Both the position numbers and the translations under genes were made by a program. Shown here in pieces: positions 27,237-36,274 of a stretch of 64,000 nt of DNA. The stretch is taken from contig CAVXYG010000004.1 of NCBI GenBank assembly GCA_963766005.1, forward strand, positions 86,229 through 150,228. Reading direction: 5' to 3'. The notes beneath the pieces are model-generated. The model saw nothing but the letters and a program-made list of their open reading frames with translations. It ran no database searches and had not been told where the DNA came from. The stretch comes from CAVXYG01 sp963766005. GTDB taxonomy: Bacteria > Actinomycetota > Actinomycetes > S36-B12 > GCA-2699445. Position 1 is the first letter of the stretch. Each line of letters starts with the position of its first letter.

Positions 27237-28325
27237 TCACCCGTCGCCGAGGATCCGTGCGAGCAGCGCGGCCACCTCGTCGTGGTCCAACAAGGCGTTG
27301 TGCCCGGTGTCGAACAACCGCGTCACCGTCACCGACTTCCCGTTCGGGCTGCGTCCGGCCGCGCTGCGAGGTGGCACCAAACCGTCGCCCAGGGTCCCGC
27401 CGATCGGGGACCCGGGTGTGCCGAGGTGGGCGACAACGGCGTGATGGTTGATGTCTTCTGGCAATGACCCGGCGTAGCCCCGAGCGAGGTCTTTGATGCC
27501 CTGGCTGCGGAAGTGCCCGAGGTTCGCAATCGGCGCTGCCGTCGGCCATCGGGACGCCGCCCGTAGTGCGAAGTCGGAAACCCGTTCCAGCGGCGCGCCC
27601 TCGTGCGGAGTCCCGAGTGTGACCACATCGGTCACCAGGCTCCGCCAGTCGGTCGAATCCGCATCTGGGATGGGCTGGGCGGCCGCATCGATGGCGGCTG
27701 TCACGATCAGCCCGCCCATCGAGTGTGCGATGAACACGATCCGCTCCACAGCGGGCTCGGCGGCAACCAGATCGGTCATCAGGTTCGCGAACGCGGCGGC
27801 ATTCTGCGCGATCGGCAGTCCGGAGTTGTAGTCCACCAGTACGGGGTTGAGGCCTGCCTGCTGTGCGATCTCGAGGTATCCGTCGCTCCATTGGCCGCGA
27901 TGCCCGCCGAGGCCATGGACGAACACCGCAGCGCCAGCAGCAGGGATTACTCCCATCGGTGTGCGATAGCCCATCTGCGGGGTCAACTCGCTCGGCAACC
28001 GATCCCCGAACGCTGCAGCGAGGCCGGCCAGGGCCGCGGCACGGTCGGGATCATTCCTGACCGATGCGGCATCGTCCGACGCGGCCGCCGCAACCGACTG
28101 GGCAACGGCCTCGCCGACGACCGGTGTCAGCGCGCGGATCGCACCATGGACGAAGTCGTTGGTCATGTTGATGGCGGTCATCGGGTCGGCCGTTGGGCCC
28201 GCCGATGGCAAGAACCGGCCCACATTGGCACGGATCGCCTTGCTCACCTGCTCAACGGTGTCGGCGACTTCCCGCGCAGCGGCAGCGGTGCTGCGCGCAG
28301 CGGCCGCGCGTTCTGAGGCGTCCAT
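27237..28325 (-). CDS. Alpha/beta hydrolase (PGAP1/lipase-like)
   Basis: A 362-residue protein. An Ala-rich helical N-terminus (about 1-115) precedes a hydrolase domain with AVFVHGLGGHRGQW (oxyanion region), the nucleophile elbow IAHSMGGLI, TLGTPHEGAP, and a C-terminal LFDTGHNALLDHDEV carrying the likely catalytic His. The HSMGG and GTPH pair is typical of triacylglycerol-lipase or PGAP1-like esterases. No signal peptide is obvious. The substrate is unknown. Confidence 0.85.
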   Translation of the reverse strand: MDASERAAAARSTAAAAREVADTVEQVSKAIRANVGRFLPSAGPTADPMTAINMTNDFVHGAIRALTPVVGEAVAQSVAAAASDDAASVRNDPDRAAALAGLAAAFGDRLPSELTPQMGYRTPMGVIPAAGAAVFVHGLGGHRGQWSDGYLEIAQQAGLNPVLVDYNSGLPIAQNAAAFANLMTDLVAAEPAVERIVFIAHSMGGLIVTAAIDAAAQPIPDADSTDWRSLVTDVVTLGTPHEGAPLERVSDFALRAASRWPTAAPIANLGHFRSQGIKDLARGYAGSLPEDINHHAVVAHLGTPGSPIGGTLGDGLVPPRSAAGRSPNGKSVTVTRLFDTGHNALLDHDEVAALLARILGDG

Positions 28326-28787
28326 GGGCTCCGATCTGTGATGCCGATCCCGCGGTCTTCGGGTGACGGGCCGCGACTCGGCCAGGACTCAAGCATGGTG
28401 CCGCAGTGGCCGTCACGCCAGCCGCATCATGTTGCGCCGGTGAGGCTGGGGCGGGTCGGCCGCCACCATCGGGGCACGTCATCCGACTGCTCGGAGTCGG
28501 TCGTGGGCGGCGCAAGCTCCCGGCGATAGGTCCCATTGGCCTGGTTGGCTGAGCATTCTGGCGCTGGTGTCGGCTACCTCGGTTCTCGGCTCCTGTCGGC
28601 AGTCCGTGACGCAGCCCGGGACTCATCACGAAGTCCATCGCGACCGCGCGGCCCCCGCAGTCTGGGCGGAGTGGCACACGTCTTGCGGGTGGGATCGCGC
28701 CGTCTGGAAGCCGCTCGGAACGGGCCGATCGCGGCTGGCCTGTCGGCGATGCCGCCAGGTTGGTATCGCCTCCGGTATCATGCGGTC
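28326..28787. other. Upstream region of the RHH-Doc module
   Basis: About 460 bases with no convincing gene. Near the right end the hexamer GGTATC occurs twice (28761 and 28774), just before the antitoxin start, in a position suitable for promoter or operator elements. Confidence 0.4.
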
Positions 28788-28798
28788 ATGGCCATGAC
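28785..28798. promoter_or_regulatory. Palindrome over the antitoxin start codon
   Basis: GTCATGGCCATGAC is a perfect 14-bp palindrome covering the ATG of the antitoxin. A ribbon-helix-helix antitoxin could bind it for autoregulation, but it may also be a chance product of the MAM codons. Confidence 0.35.
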
Positions 28799-28991
28799 AC
28801 TGCGGCTTGACGAGCAGGAGACCGACGCACTGCGCCAGCGGGCTGCACGGGAGGGTCGGTCGATGCAGGACGTGGCGCGCCAGGCCGTGCGGGACTACAT
28901 CGACCGGACCAGCAAGCGTGAGTTGCTGGACGACGTCATGGACGAGGAGATCCCGCGGTATGCCGAGGCGCTGCGGCGGCTCGGGGAGTGA
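28788..28991 (+). CDS. Ribbon-helix-helix antitoxin of a Doc-type module
   Basis: A 67-residue protein with a CopG/ribbon-helix-helix core: strand MAMTLRLDEQ, then helix DALRQRAAREGRSMQDVARQ and AVRDYI. The C-terminal half (LLDDVMDEEIPRYAEALRRL) is acidic and probably wraps the toxin. It should bind its own promoter as a dimer and neutralise the Doc toxin. Its stop overlaps the toxin GTG (GTGA). Doc toxins are classically paired with Phd antitoxins; this pairing with RHH is less usual. Confidence 0.85.
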   Translation: MAMTLRLDEQETDALRQRAAREGRSMQDVARQAVRDYIDRTSKRELLDDVMDEEIPRYAEALRRLGE

Positions 28992-29365
28992 TCTATCTCG
29001 ACCTGGAGGATCTGCTCCATGTCGCCGGCAGGGTGCTGCCATCGGTCGACGTGCGAGATGTCGGGCTGCTGGAGTCGGCACTGGCCCGACCCCGGGCCCG
29101 CGCCTTCGGCTCGGATGCCTATCCCGAGCTGCACACCAAGGCAGCAGCACTGCTCGACTCCGTCGCCGGCAACCACGGGCTGGTCGACGGGAACAAGCGG
29201 TTGGCGCTGGCGGCCACCATCGCGTTCCTCGGGATCAACGGCTGGCGGCTCACCCTCACCAACGACGAGGCTTACGAACTCGTCATGGCCGTCGCATCCG
29301 GGGATCTCGATGACCTGCAGACCATCGCCGACAGCCTCCGAACAGGCAGCCAGCCGCGCCGCTAG
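28988..29365 (+). CDS. doc: Doc-type toxin (Fic fold)
   Basis: A 125-residue Fic/Doc protein. The active-site motif is HGLVDGNKR (His63 to Arg71), matching Doc H-x-F-x-D/N-x-NKR except that Phe is Leu. Doc toxins phosphorylate the translation factor EF-Tu; canonical Fic proteins instead AMPylate targets. The short length and the typical Doc opening (YLDLEDLLHVAGRVL) favour Doc. It is co-translated with the RHH antitoxin. All catalytic residues appear intact. Confidence 0.9.
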   Translation: MIYLDLEDLLHVAGRVLPSVDVRDVGLLESALARPRARAFGSDAYPELHTKAAALLDSVAGNHGLVDGNKRLALAATIAFLGINGWRLTLTNDEAYELVMAVASGDLDDLQTIADSLRTGSQPRR

Positions 29366-29637
29366 TCCCCGCGAGTCAGGTCCGCCTGAACAACGCAGAG
29401 ACCTGCCTCATGGTCGCATTGGCGGCGCCATCGTTATGCAGAACCGCAAGGCCGACATTGCCGCCCGCGGATGTCGGCGTTGCAGGGCGATGCGTCATGG
29501 CGCCGCGCGAGTGAAACAGCCAAGGCTGTCGGGTCCGCTGACGCGCAGAGGTGAGTCGGCTGCGGAAGCGGTCCCCGTGGAATTGGAGGCTCGCCGCCGG
29601 TACCGGGTCCCACCACCTGCCTGATGGAGGACCAGCA

Positions 29638-30637
29638 ATAAGCATCGACACCGACACCGTCCACGACGCGGTGATTGTCGGCGGCGGTATCGCGGGGATT
29701 ACCACCGCCTACCTGCTCCGGGACCAGCAGGTCCTGCTGCTGGAGCAGGAGGATCGGTGCGGCGCCCGGGATCGGGTCGGGGCTCATGCTCGCAGTCCTC
29801 GGGCTGGGCGAGATGGCCCTTGTGACCGGCGGCTTCCAACAGGTCACCGACCGGATGCTGGCCGCGATCGGGGACAGTGCCCGGTGCGGCGTCGATGTCC
29901 AGCAGGTCGACGAGCGAGACGGCCTGGTTCACACCCGCTGCCGGGTCGACGGCCGCGACGTGGTCGTCCGGTCCGAGCGGGCCGTGGTGGCCGCGCAGGC
30001 CCCGGCCGCGGCGCGGCTGGTCCCCGGGATGCCGGAGGAGCAGCGGCAGGCGCTGCAGGCCGTGCGGTACGGCCCGATCGTCATGGTCTCGGTCATCTTC
30101 CGCAGGGACGTGCCATGGCAGCGGTTCCTCGCCTTGATGAGTGACGACAGCGTGTTCCAGGGCGTGGTCGATCAGACCCTCGACACTCCCGGACGACACC
30201 CCGGACAACCCGCTGGTCTGCAACTTCATCGTCACGCAGTACCCCGACGAGCGGGAGCAGATCGACCAGCTCCTGGCGCGAGCGATGAGGAGCTCGTCGC
30301 CGACGTGCTGGCCGACTTCCAGCGGATCATCCCGGTGCCGGCGGGGGAGCGGGTCGAGGACTACGTGCTCGACACCACGGTGACGCGCTACCCGCTGGGG
30401 GAGATCGAGCTGTCCCCGGAGTACTTCACCGAGCAGCTCCCGCACCTGGCGACCCCGGTCGGCAACATCCACTTCGCCGGGGACTACACCCACTACGTCT
30501 CGTTCGTGGAGGGCGCCGTCTACAGCGCCTTCCGGGTGGCGCGGGCGTTGGGCAGCGACCGCGTGGTGTCGGAGGAAGACGAGCACTACTTCAGGTTCCT
30601 GCCCGCGCTGAAGTACCTGCTCGGTTTGGGGCGGTAG
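29638..30637 (+). pseudogene. FAD-dependent amine-oxidase-like gene, multiply broken
   Basis: The N-terminus reads HDAVIVGGGIAGITTAYLLR, a flavin Rossmann motif. After about 45 codons coding jumps to another frame (GLGEMALVTGGFQQVTDRML), changes again near 30185 (DTPDNPLVCNFIVTQYPDER) and back near 30285 (EELVADVLADFQRIIPVPAG), ending with the FAD-contacting NIHFAGDYTHYVSFVEGAVYS. A large internal piece is missing. At the expected start, GGAGG at 29626 is followed after 7 nt by ATA instead of ATG. The family is protoporphyrinogen- or amine-oxidase-like. It is clearly dead. Confidence 0.8.
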
Positions 30638-30761
30638 CGCTCCCGGTGAACGGCGTCCGGATCTGGATTTCTACACGCGCCACCAACGACAGATGAGTCG
30701 GCGGCAAGCACGCGATCCCACCGCGGTTCCGTGGACGAGTCGGTGCTGGGCGTGCTGACGG

Positions 30762-31136
30762 CTAGTTCCGCTTGCGGTCGGGATCGCTCCACTTCCAGAT
30801 GCCGAAGCACACCATCAGCACCAGATCTGCCACCACCCAGTAGAAGATGATGATGAACGCTACGAAGCCCGCCTCGACGTCGGGGTAGCGGGACGGCCAC
30901 CAGATGAGCAAGACAAGGAACGCCGCTTGGATCAGGAGGAACGCCCGTAGCGCTATCGACATCTTGCCGACGTGCTCCGGGTGCTGGCTGCGCTCGGGGC
31001 TGCCATCGGTCTGCTCCGCAACGACATCATCCCGGTCGATCCCATTGGATTCTGCGGCCGGATGCAGACCTTCGCCAACATCAGCGGCGTCCATGTTGCC
31101 CGCCTCTTCCCGGGATGCGCCGGGGTGCTCCGTCAT
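30762..31136 (-). CDS. Two-pass membrane protein, uncharacterised
   Basis: A 124-residue protein. Residues 1-58 are acidic and polar; two hydrophobic segments follow (MSIALRAFLLIQAAFLVLLI and AGFVAFIIIFYWVVADLVLM), then a short basic tail. The start ATG has GAGGAGG upstream. The layout resembles small actinobacterial transporter-associated or DUF485-like proteins, but no family can be named. Confidence 0.65.
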   Translation of the reverse strand: MTEHPGASREEAGNMDAADVGEGLHPAAESNGIDRDDVVAEQTDGSPERSQHPEHVGKMSIALRAFLLIQAAFLVLLIWWPSRYPDVEAGFVAFIIIFYWVVADLVLMVCFGIWKWSDPDRKRN

Positions 31137-31521
31137 CGCGCCACCTCCTCATCGACCTGCCAGGCGGTCGACCCGCTCACGCCCTGCGATCAAAGGCTCG
31201 GCTATCGAAGCGCAGCCAGCAAGAGGACAACGGCCTCATGGTGGGCTCGAGCATGGCCGGCTGGTCAGGTTCGACAGGGACTCGTCACTGATCCGCGCCC
31301 CAGCGCGACGGTTTGGGGGCGACACCGGGGCCGCGGCGGGAGTGTCGGGATGGGGTTGCGCTGGCTACCCCCGACTCTCGACGAGGCGCAGCGGCGGCGA
31401 GACCTGCCGGCCCCGACTTCCGCGCCCGAAACGGTGCCCCCGCTGGACCGGGTCGTGGACGATGCGGCGACCGCGGTTGTGGCGACACTGTCGCGCAAGC
31501 GTGTGGCAGGGTTGCCGCCCA
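31137..31521. other. Intergenic region, no assignable gene
   Basis: About 385 bases. It contains GCGACGGTTTGGGGGC near 31305, which resembles a stretch near 35047 (GCGACGGTTTCGGGGC); this may be a decayed copy of the dispersed repeat described at 35010. No coding sequence is supported. Confidence 0.4.
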
Positions 31522-33246
31522 TCAGCGGGACCGGCGGGGCTCCCATCGGAACCACCGCAGGGCCACCAGCGCCGCGCCGACCAGCCATCCGGCCATGACC
31601 AGCAGATGCCCCCAGAACGCGCCGTCGAGCGCTCCGCCGCTGGTGGCTGCCACGGCCGCCGCCACCGCGTGCCGCAGCGGGAAGGCCCACCCGATCGCAT
31701 TCAGCACCGCGGGCATCTCCTCGACCGCGATGAAGATGTCCGAGACGAACGACAGCGGGAGCAGCAGCGACAGCGTGGCCGCGACGACCGCCTGGGGTCC
31801 GTCGACCAGGCTCACCAGGGCCAGCCCGCAGGCGGCGAAGCACATGATCGCCAGAGTGAAGACCAGCAGTGTCGGCAGCCAGCGGCCCGGCGGGAGGCTG
31901 ACCCCGAATGCCGCGGCACCCACGCCGAACACCAGCGTCACGGTGAGCAGTCCCACCAGCAGCGAGGACGCGATGTGGCCCACCAGGTAGGACCAGGGCG
32001 GCATGGGGGTGCCCCGCAGCCGCTTCAGCACGCCCTGGCCGCGCTGCTCGGCAATCCCGCCGGCGAGATTGACGAAGGCGGCCACCGCCACCCCGTACAC
32101 GGCGAATCCCGCGGCCAGGTACTGGGCCAGCGGCAGGCCCGCCCATTCCGCGTCCTCGCCGCTGACGACGGCGAAGAACGACAGCAGCAGCAGCGGGAAC
32201 AGGACGGAGAAGAAGACCGACATCGGATCGCGGACCACCTGCGCCAGCGCGTACCGGGTCTGGCCCAGGGCGTACCCCCAACTGCTCGGTGCGCCTGAGT
32301 CGATGACCGTGATCTGCCCGGCCGCACGCTCCTCGACCGGGGGCTCGAGGGCGTTGGCGTCACCGAGGCCTGCCTCCGCTTCGGCGGCTGCCTCCGGTGA
32401 GGCTGCCCGATGCTTCCCGCGCCGGGTCGATACCCCGCCGCTCGGCTCCCAGGTCAGTGCCTGCCGGGCGATGACGATCCCGGCCACCAGCCAGGTTGCC
32501 ATGACGGCGATGTTCCCCCAGTCGGGGATGCTGGCGTCGATGTAGGGGTTGAATCCGTCGGTAAACGACTCCACGAACGGCTGCAGCGGGAACACCGCGG
32601 CGATCCGGTCCATCCAGGTCGGCAGGTCCCCGATGCCGAAGATGCCGGAGACGAAGGCCAGCAGGATCAGGCTGGTGTTGGCGAAGGCGGTGGCGGCGTT
32701 CGGGGTGGGGGCGACGGCAGCGACGGCCAGGCCCAGTGCCGTGAAGCAGGAGGCGCCCACGACGAAGGTGAGCAGCAGCGCCGGGATGTTGGCTGCGATG
32801 ATCTGCACGTCGTAGAACACCACCCCGACCGTGATCATGATGACCACCGCCAGGGATGCCACCCAGACCGCCGACAGCACCCGGCCGGCCAGCTGCACCC
32901 ACGGCCGCAGCGGGGTGCCCCGCAGTCGCTTCAGCACCCCGGACTGCCGGGCGTAGGCCAGCGAGATGGCCAGCGACATGTAGCAGGCCATGCCGGTGGC
33001 GAAGACCGCGAACACCGGCGCCGTGTACTGCGCCAACCGCAGGCCGGTCTCATCGTCGATCACCGCGTTGCCGTAGATGGCGGACAGCACGACGAGGAAG
33101 GTCAGCGGGAACACCAGGGTGAAGAACGCCGCGAACGGATTGCGCCAGAAGTTCCGGTTGGCATAGCGGAACTGGCTCCACAACTGGCGCGGGGTCGGCA
33201 CCGGGTCCGCCGGCCGTGCCGCGGCTCGGGCCACCGCCGTGCTCAT
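31522..33246 (-). CDS. ABC-2 exporter permease with two permease domains fused in one chain
   Basis: A 574-residue protein with two consecutive ABC2_membrane domains, each with about six hydrophobic segments. The halves share the same landmarks: VLKRLRGTPLRPWVQLAGRV in the first and VLKRLRGTPMPPWSYLVGHI in the second, each preceded by a glycine/serine-rich helix and followed by the VFPLQPFVESF / AFPLRHAVAA element. A charged linker (about 285-340, Arg/Ala/Glu) joins them. Normally two separate chains form the pore, so this looks like an internal duplication making a one-chain permease. Its ATG overlaps the ATPase stop (ATGA). Confidence 0.9.
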   Translation of the reverse strand: MSTAVARAAARPADPVPTPRQLWSQFRYANRNFWRNPFAAFFTLVFPLTFLVVLSAIYGNAVIDDETGLRLAQYTAPVFAVFATGMACYMSLAISLAYARQSGVLKRLRGTPLRPWVQLAGRVLSAVWVASLAVVIMITVGVVFYDVQIIAANIPALLLTFVVGASCFTALGLAVAAVAPTPNAATAFANTSLILLAFVSGIFGIGDLPTWMDRIAAVFPLQPFVESFTDGFNPYIDASIPDWGNIAVMATWLVAGIVIARQALTWEPSGGVSTRRGKHRAASPEAAAEAEAGLGDANALEPPVEERAAGQITVIDSGAPSSWGYALGQTRYALAQVVRDPMSVFFSVLFPLLLLSFFAVVSGEDAEWAGLPLAQYLAAGFAVYGVAVAAFVNLAGGIAEQRGQGVLKRLRGTPMPPWSYLVGHIASSLLVGLLTVTLVFGVGAAAFGVSLPPGRWLPTLLVFTLAIMCFAACGLALVSLVDGPQAVVAATLSLLLPLSFVSDIFIAVEEMPAVLNAIGWAFPLRHAVAAAVAATSGGALDGAFWGHLLVMAGWLVGAALVALRWFRWEPRRSR

Positions 33247-34172
33247 TGGTTGTTCCCCTGGGTCAGATCGAGGTACACGTCCTCCAGGCTGGGCCGGCTG
33301 GTGGTGAGCCCGACCAGTTGGATGCCGCGCTCCAGCGCCCACGACGTGAGGGCGTGCAGGTCCGCGGTGGGGTCCGCGGAGCCGAGGTCGATCTGGTTGC
33401 CGTGCGTGCGGGGTCGTCCCAGCCCAACCGCCGGCAGATCATCCGGCCCCAGGCCGTCGGGCAGGTCGAAGGAGATCACCGCGTCCACCCCGCCTGCGGC
33501 GACGAGTCCCGCGGGGGTGTCCAGTGCCACCAGGCGTCCGGACTGGATCACCGCGACCCGGTCGGCGAGGTGCTCGGCCTCCTCCATGTAGTGCGTCGTC
33601 AGCAGGATGGTGGTGCCGAGGTCCCGCAGCGAGGCGATGAGGTCCCAGGCCTGCCGCCGGGCCGAGGGGTCGAACCCGGTGGTCGGTTCGTCGAGGAACA
33701 GCAGTTCCGGATCGCCGACCAGCCCCAGTGCCAGGTCGAGCCGGCGGCGCTGACCGCCGGAGAGGGTCTTGGTCCGCGCCTTCGCCTTGTCCGACAGCCC
33801 GACGCGCTCGATGACCTCGGCCACGTCCCGGTGCTTCGGGTACAGCCCGGCGTACATGGTCACCAGTTCGCGGACGGTGAACTCCTCATCGAAGCCGGCC
33901 TCCTGCAGCACGATCCCGATCCGCTGCCGGTAGGCGCTACCCCCGGTCTGCGGGTCCATCCCCAGCACGGTGACGCTGCCCCCGGAGCGGTGCCGGTGGC
34001 CCTCCAGGATCTCCACCGTGGTCGTCTTGCCGGCGCCGTTGGGTCCCAGGAATGCGAACACCTCGCCGGGCTCGATGGTGAAGCTCAGCCCATCGACTGC
34101 TCGCAGGTCCCCGTAGTGCTTGCGCAGTTCATCGACGACCACGACCGGGCCGTCCTGGGTTTCGGGCCTCAT
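33243..34172 (-). CDS. ABC transporter ATPase partner of the fused permease
   Basis: A 309-residue DrrA-type ATPase. Walker A is GPNGAGKTT, the Q-loop lies in GIVLQEAGFDE, the signature is LSGGQRRRLDLALGL, Walker B is ELLFLDEPTTGFDP, and the H-loop is TTHYMEEAEHL. A C-terminal extension of about 90 residues ends the protein. Such exporters pump drugs, lipids or antibiotics. The start at 34172 is uncertain: GGAGGT abuts the ATG directly, so translation may begin at a downstream GTG. Coupled to the permease by a 4-nt overlap. Confidence 0.92.
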   Translation of the reverse strand: MRPETQDGPVVVVDELRKHYGDLRAVDGLSFTIEPGEVFAFLGPNGAGKTTTVEILEGHRHRSGGSVTVLGMDPQTGGSAYRQRIGIVLQEAGFDEEFTVRELVTMYAGLYPKHRDVAEVIERVGLSDKAKARTKTLSGGQRRRLDLALGLVGDPELLFLDEPTTGFDPSARRQAWDLIASLRDLGTTILLTTHYMEEAEHLADRVAVIQSGRLVALDTPAGLVAAGGVDAVISFDLPDGLGPDDLPAVGLGRPRTHGNQIDLGSADPTADLHALTSWALERGIQLVGLTTSRPSLEDVYLDLTQGNNQ

Positions 34173-34616
34173 ACCTCCATGATGGTCCGCGGCGGGGCAG
34201 TGGGTAGGGGACTTGGCCCCTCGGCTGCTTCCCTCGGCGCGGCCTGCGTTCCCCCGCGGTCGCCCTTCACTGCCGCAGCCCCGCTGGCCCTGCCCGCAGC
34301 CCGGGGCGACGATCCACCCCAGCCCGCCGCGCCGCATGCGTGAGTCGCGCCACCCGCACGCACGGCCCCGGGTGCTGTTGCCGGGGCTGCTGTGCCGTCG
34401 CGCATCTCCCACCGGCCTCGACCCACCGGCCCCGCCCTGGGCGACGCACCACTAGCCACGATCACCCGCACCTTCCGGCACGATGCTGCGATCGATCAGC
34501 CAGGCCCGGCCGGTGTCCGTCGCCCATGGCTCTCGCGCCAGGCGAACCACCCCCCAGCTGGAACGCATACAGGGCGCGGGTCCGCCCGGAGTGCGCCTCC
34601 ACCACCCACCCATGCG
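34173..34616. other. Intergenic region upstream of the ABC exporter
   Basis: About 440 bases, Pro/Arg-rich in all frames. It must contain the exporter promoter on the minus strand. No gene or RNA is recognisable. Confidence 0.4.
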
Positions 34617-34715
34617 TCAGGAGAGCCCGGAAGATTCCCGTGCAGCGCGCCTGGACTCGGCAAGCCACGCTACCGCGCCCAGCACGGGAACCAGGACGAT
34701 GAAGAATGCCCACGT
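34617..34715 (-). pseudogene. Short membrane-helix fragment (PLDc_N-like)
   Basis: About 32 codons read TWAFFIVLVPVLGAVAWLAE followed by a basic Ser-rich tail and stop. The W-x-x-x-x-x-x-VP-x-LG-A-x-x-W pattern resembles the second helix of PLDc_N-type small membrane proteins. It runs straight on from the integrase scrap without a start, so it is a fused remnant. Confidence 0.4.
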
Positions 34716-34970
34716 CAGGCGCTGAGTGCTCGTTCGAGGTTGCCGCGGGCGCGTTCGTGGTGCTCGCCTGCTGCGGCGCTCGGCGCGTCGGGCCATGATC
34801 TGGGCGTCGTGGAGCGGGACGCCAGCATCGAGGGCGTTGGTGATCGCGGCGTGGCGCAGGGAGTGCGGGCTGATGGGCCGGGGGATCGTCGCGGCTTTGG
34901 CGATCTGGGCGACCATCCGGTAGACGTCGCGGCGATCGATCGGCTGGCCGGACAGTGGTTCTGCGGATCA
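34715..34970 (-). pseudogene. C-terminal fragment of a tyrosine recombinase
   Basis: The minus strand reads PIDRRDVYRMVAQIAKAAT and SPHSLRHAAITNALDAGVPL then HDAQIMARRA, the box II region (H-x-LRH) of phage-type integrases. A frame change then gives EHHERARGNLERALSA, a decayed version of the tail where the catalytic Tyr (usually in EHYDRARG) is His. A TGA stops the frame upstream near 34972. It is therefore inactive, but it shows past site-specific integration here. Confidence 0.75.
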
Positions 34971-35375
34971 GCGGTCCCGAGGGGTGCTGGCCGCACCACG
35001 ATGCGACGATCACGTTGAGCGACCGTCATGAGTCTGCCCCCACCGCGACGGTTTCGGGGCTGGGTCCAGACTCGAACGTCGGAGGCTCACGCCGTGGTCG
35101 CGCTGAGTGAGATCGGGCGATGCACCGCCGAATGCAGGTCCGCCCTTGCGCGGGGCGATGACGTCGCGGCGAGGGTCTATCGCGGCGGTAGGCCGCAGCG
35201 CCGCTGCCCGGGACGGACGTGGCGCGGTGGGACACGTTGCCGGCGGCAGGCAGTGGACACCCGCCCGGTACGCGGCATGGCCGACCCTCACGAGAGACTG
35301 AAGGTGGAGGCGGTGAAACGCGGATCGTGGAGCGTTGTCAGCAACGCTGAACCACCGCCGGAAGGGGGCGCTCGG
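34971..35375. other. Region upstream of the methyltransferase gene
   Basis: About 400 bases containing one copy of a dispersed repeat (35010-35117). An in-frame GTG at 35313 could extend the methyltransferase N-terminus. Otherwise no gene is visible. Confidence 0.4.
35010..35117. repeat. Dispersed imperfect repeat, copy A
   Basis: One end (GTTGAGCGACCGTC, then GAGTCTGC) and the other end (AGTGAGATCGGGC) both recur in the same order and orientation at 42497-42605, about 75-85 nt apart in each case. The interior is diverged. Possibly the remains of a small mobile element. Confidence 0.4.
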
Positions 35376-36098
35376 ATGCGAGGGAGGGCCATGCGGCGGA
35401 TGGCCGTCGTTGCTGCGGGGCTGTTGGCCGCGGCGGGCGCCACGGCGTTCAACCGAAGCCGCCGAAGGGCGCATCGATGTGAGGAGCGCAGGACCGACGA
35501 GTCCGTGTTCACGGTGTACGCGCCGGGCGGGAGGTACGGCTTCCTTTCGAACGGGCCGGTCGGCTGGGTTATCGCCAGGACCATCCCGGTGACCGAGGCC
35601 GGCGTGCACGACGAGGTCGCCGCGATGCTCGACGTGCACCCCGACGACGAGCTGTTGGACATCGGCTGCGGCCCGGGGGCATTCCTTGCGACCAAGGCTC
35701 GGGACGCTCGCCGCGTGGTAGGCCTTGATCCGTCCGCGACGATGCTGCGCGTGGCTGAACGCAAGCTCGCGGAGCGGCTCCGGGCGGGGACAGCACGGCT
35801 CGTGACCGGCAGTGCCGACGAGCTTCCCTTCGGCGATGGCGAGTTCTCGGCAGTCACTGCTGTCTTCGCGCCGTATGACAACGCCGAGGTGTTTCGGGTG
35901 CTGCGCCCCGGCGGGCGCTTCGTCATCGCTGACAACGACCCCAGAAGGACGGCGAGTGAGCCAGCCGCCCGATGGGGCCGTCAACGATGGACCGAGGCTG
36001 AGCATCGGCAGATGCTGCAGGACGCTGGTTTCGTGGACCCGACCGTCCGAGACAAGGGCGCCTACCGGTTCGTCAGCGCCTGCAAGCCCTCCGAGTAG
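35376..36098 (+). CDS. Class I SAM-dependent methyltransferase
   Basis: A 240-residue protein. An N-terminal hydrophobic segment (MRRMAVVAAGLLAAAGATAF) is followed by basic residues, which suggests a membrane anchor. The methyltransferase core has motif I LLDIGCGPGAFL, post-I VVGLDPSATML, the SADELPFGDGEF motif II/III region, and RVLRPGGRFVIADN. The substrate is unknown. Possible starts are 35376 (AAGGGGG upstream), 35391 or a GTG at 35313. Confidence 0.85.
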   Translation: MRGRAMRRMAVVAAGLLAAAGATAFNRSRRRAHRCEERRTDESVFTVYAPGGRYGFLSNGPVGWVIARTIPVTEAGVHDEVAAMLDVHPDDELLDIGCGPGAFLATKARDARRVVGLDPSATMLRVAERKLAERLRAGTARLVTGSADELPFGDGEFSAVTAVFAPYDNAEVFRVLRPGGRFVIADNDPRRTASEPAARWGRQRWTEAEHRQMLQDAGFVDPTVRDKGAYRFVSACKPSE

Positions 36099-36274
36099 CC
36101 GCCGACCGGGCTTATCTTGACCAGTACAAGGCCAGGGGTACAGGCACCTCCCAGCATGCGTGGGCGGACGAGGCTACGAGTCCCGCCGCGCTCGCACGAC
36201 GATCCGGCCTTTCGCGATCCTTGCCAGCGCAACTCGCGGCGAAAGGTGGGCGACGGATCGGCCACCGGTCTTGA

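Noticed and set aside
26733..27467. Long plus-strand frame in the 26.4-27.2 kb gap
   Set aside because: It is Arg/Pro/Gly rich, has no domain or ribosome-binding site, and its end overlaps the well-supported hydrolase on the other strand.
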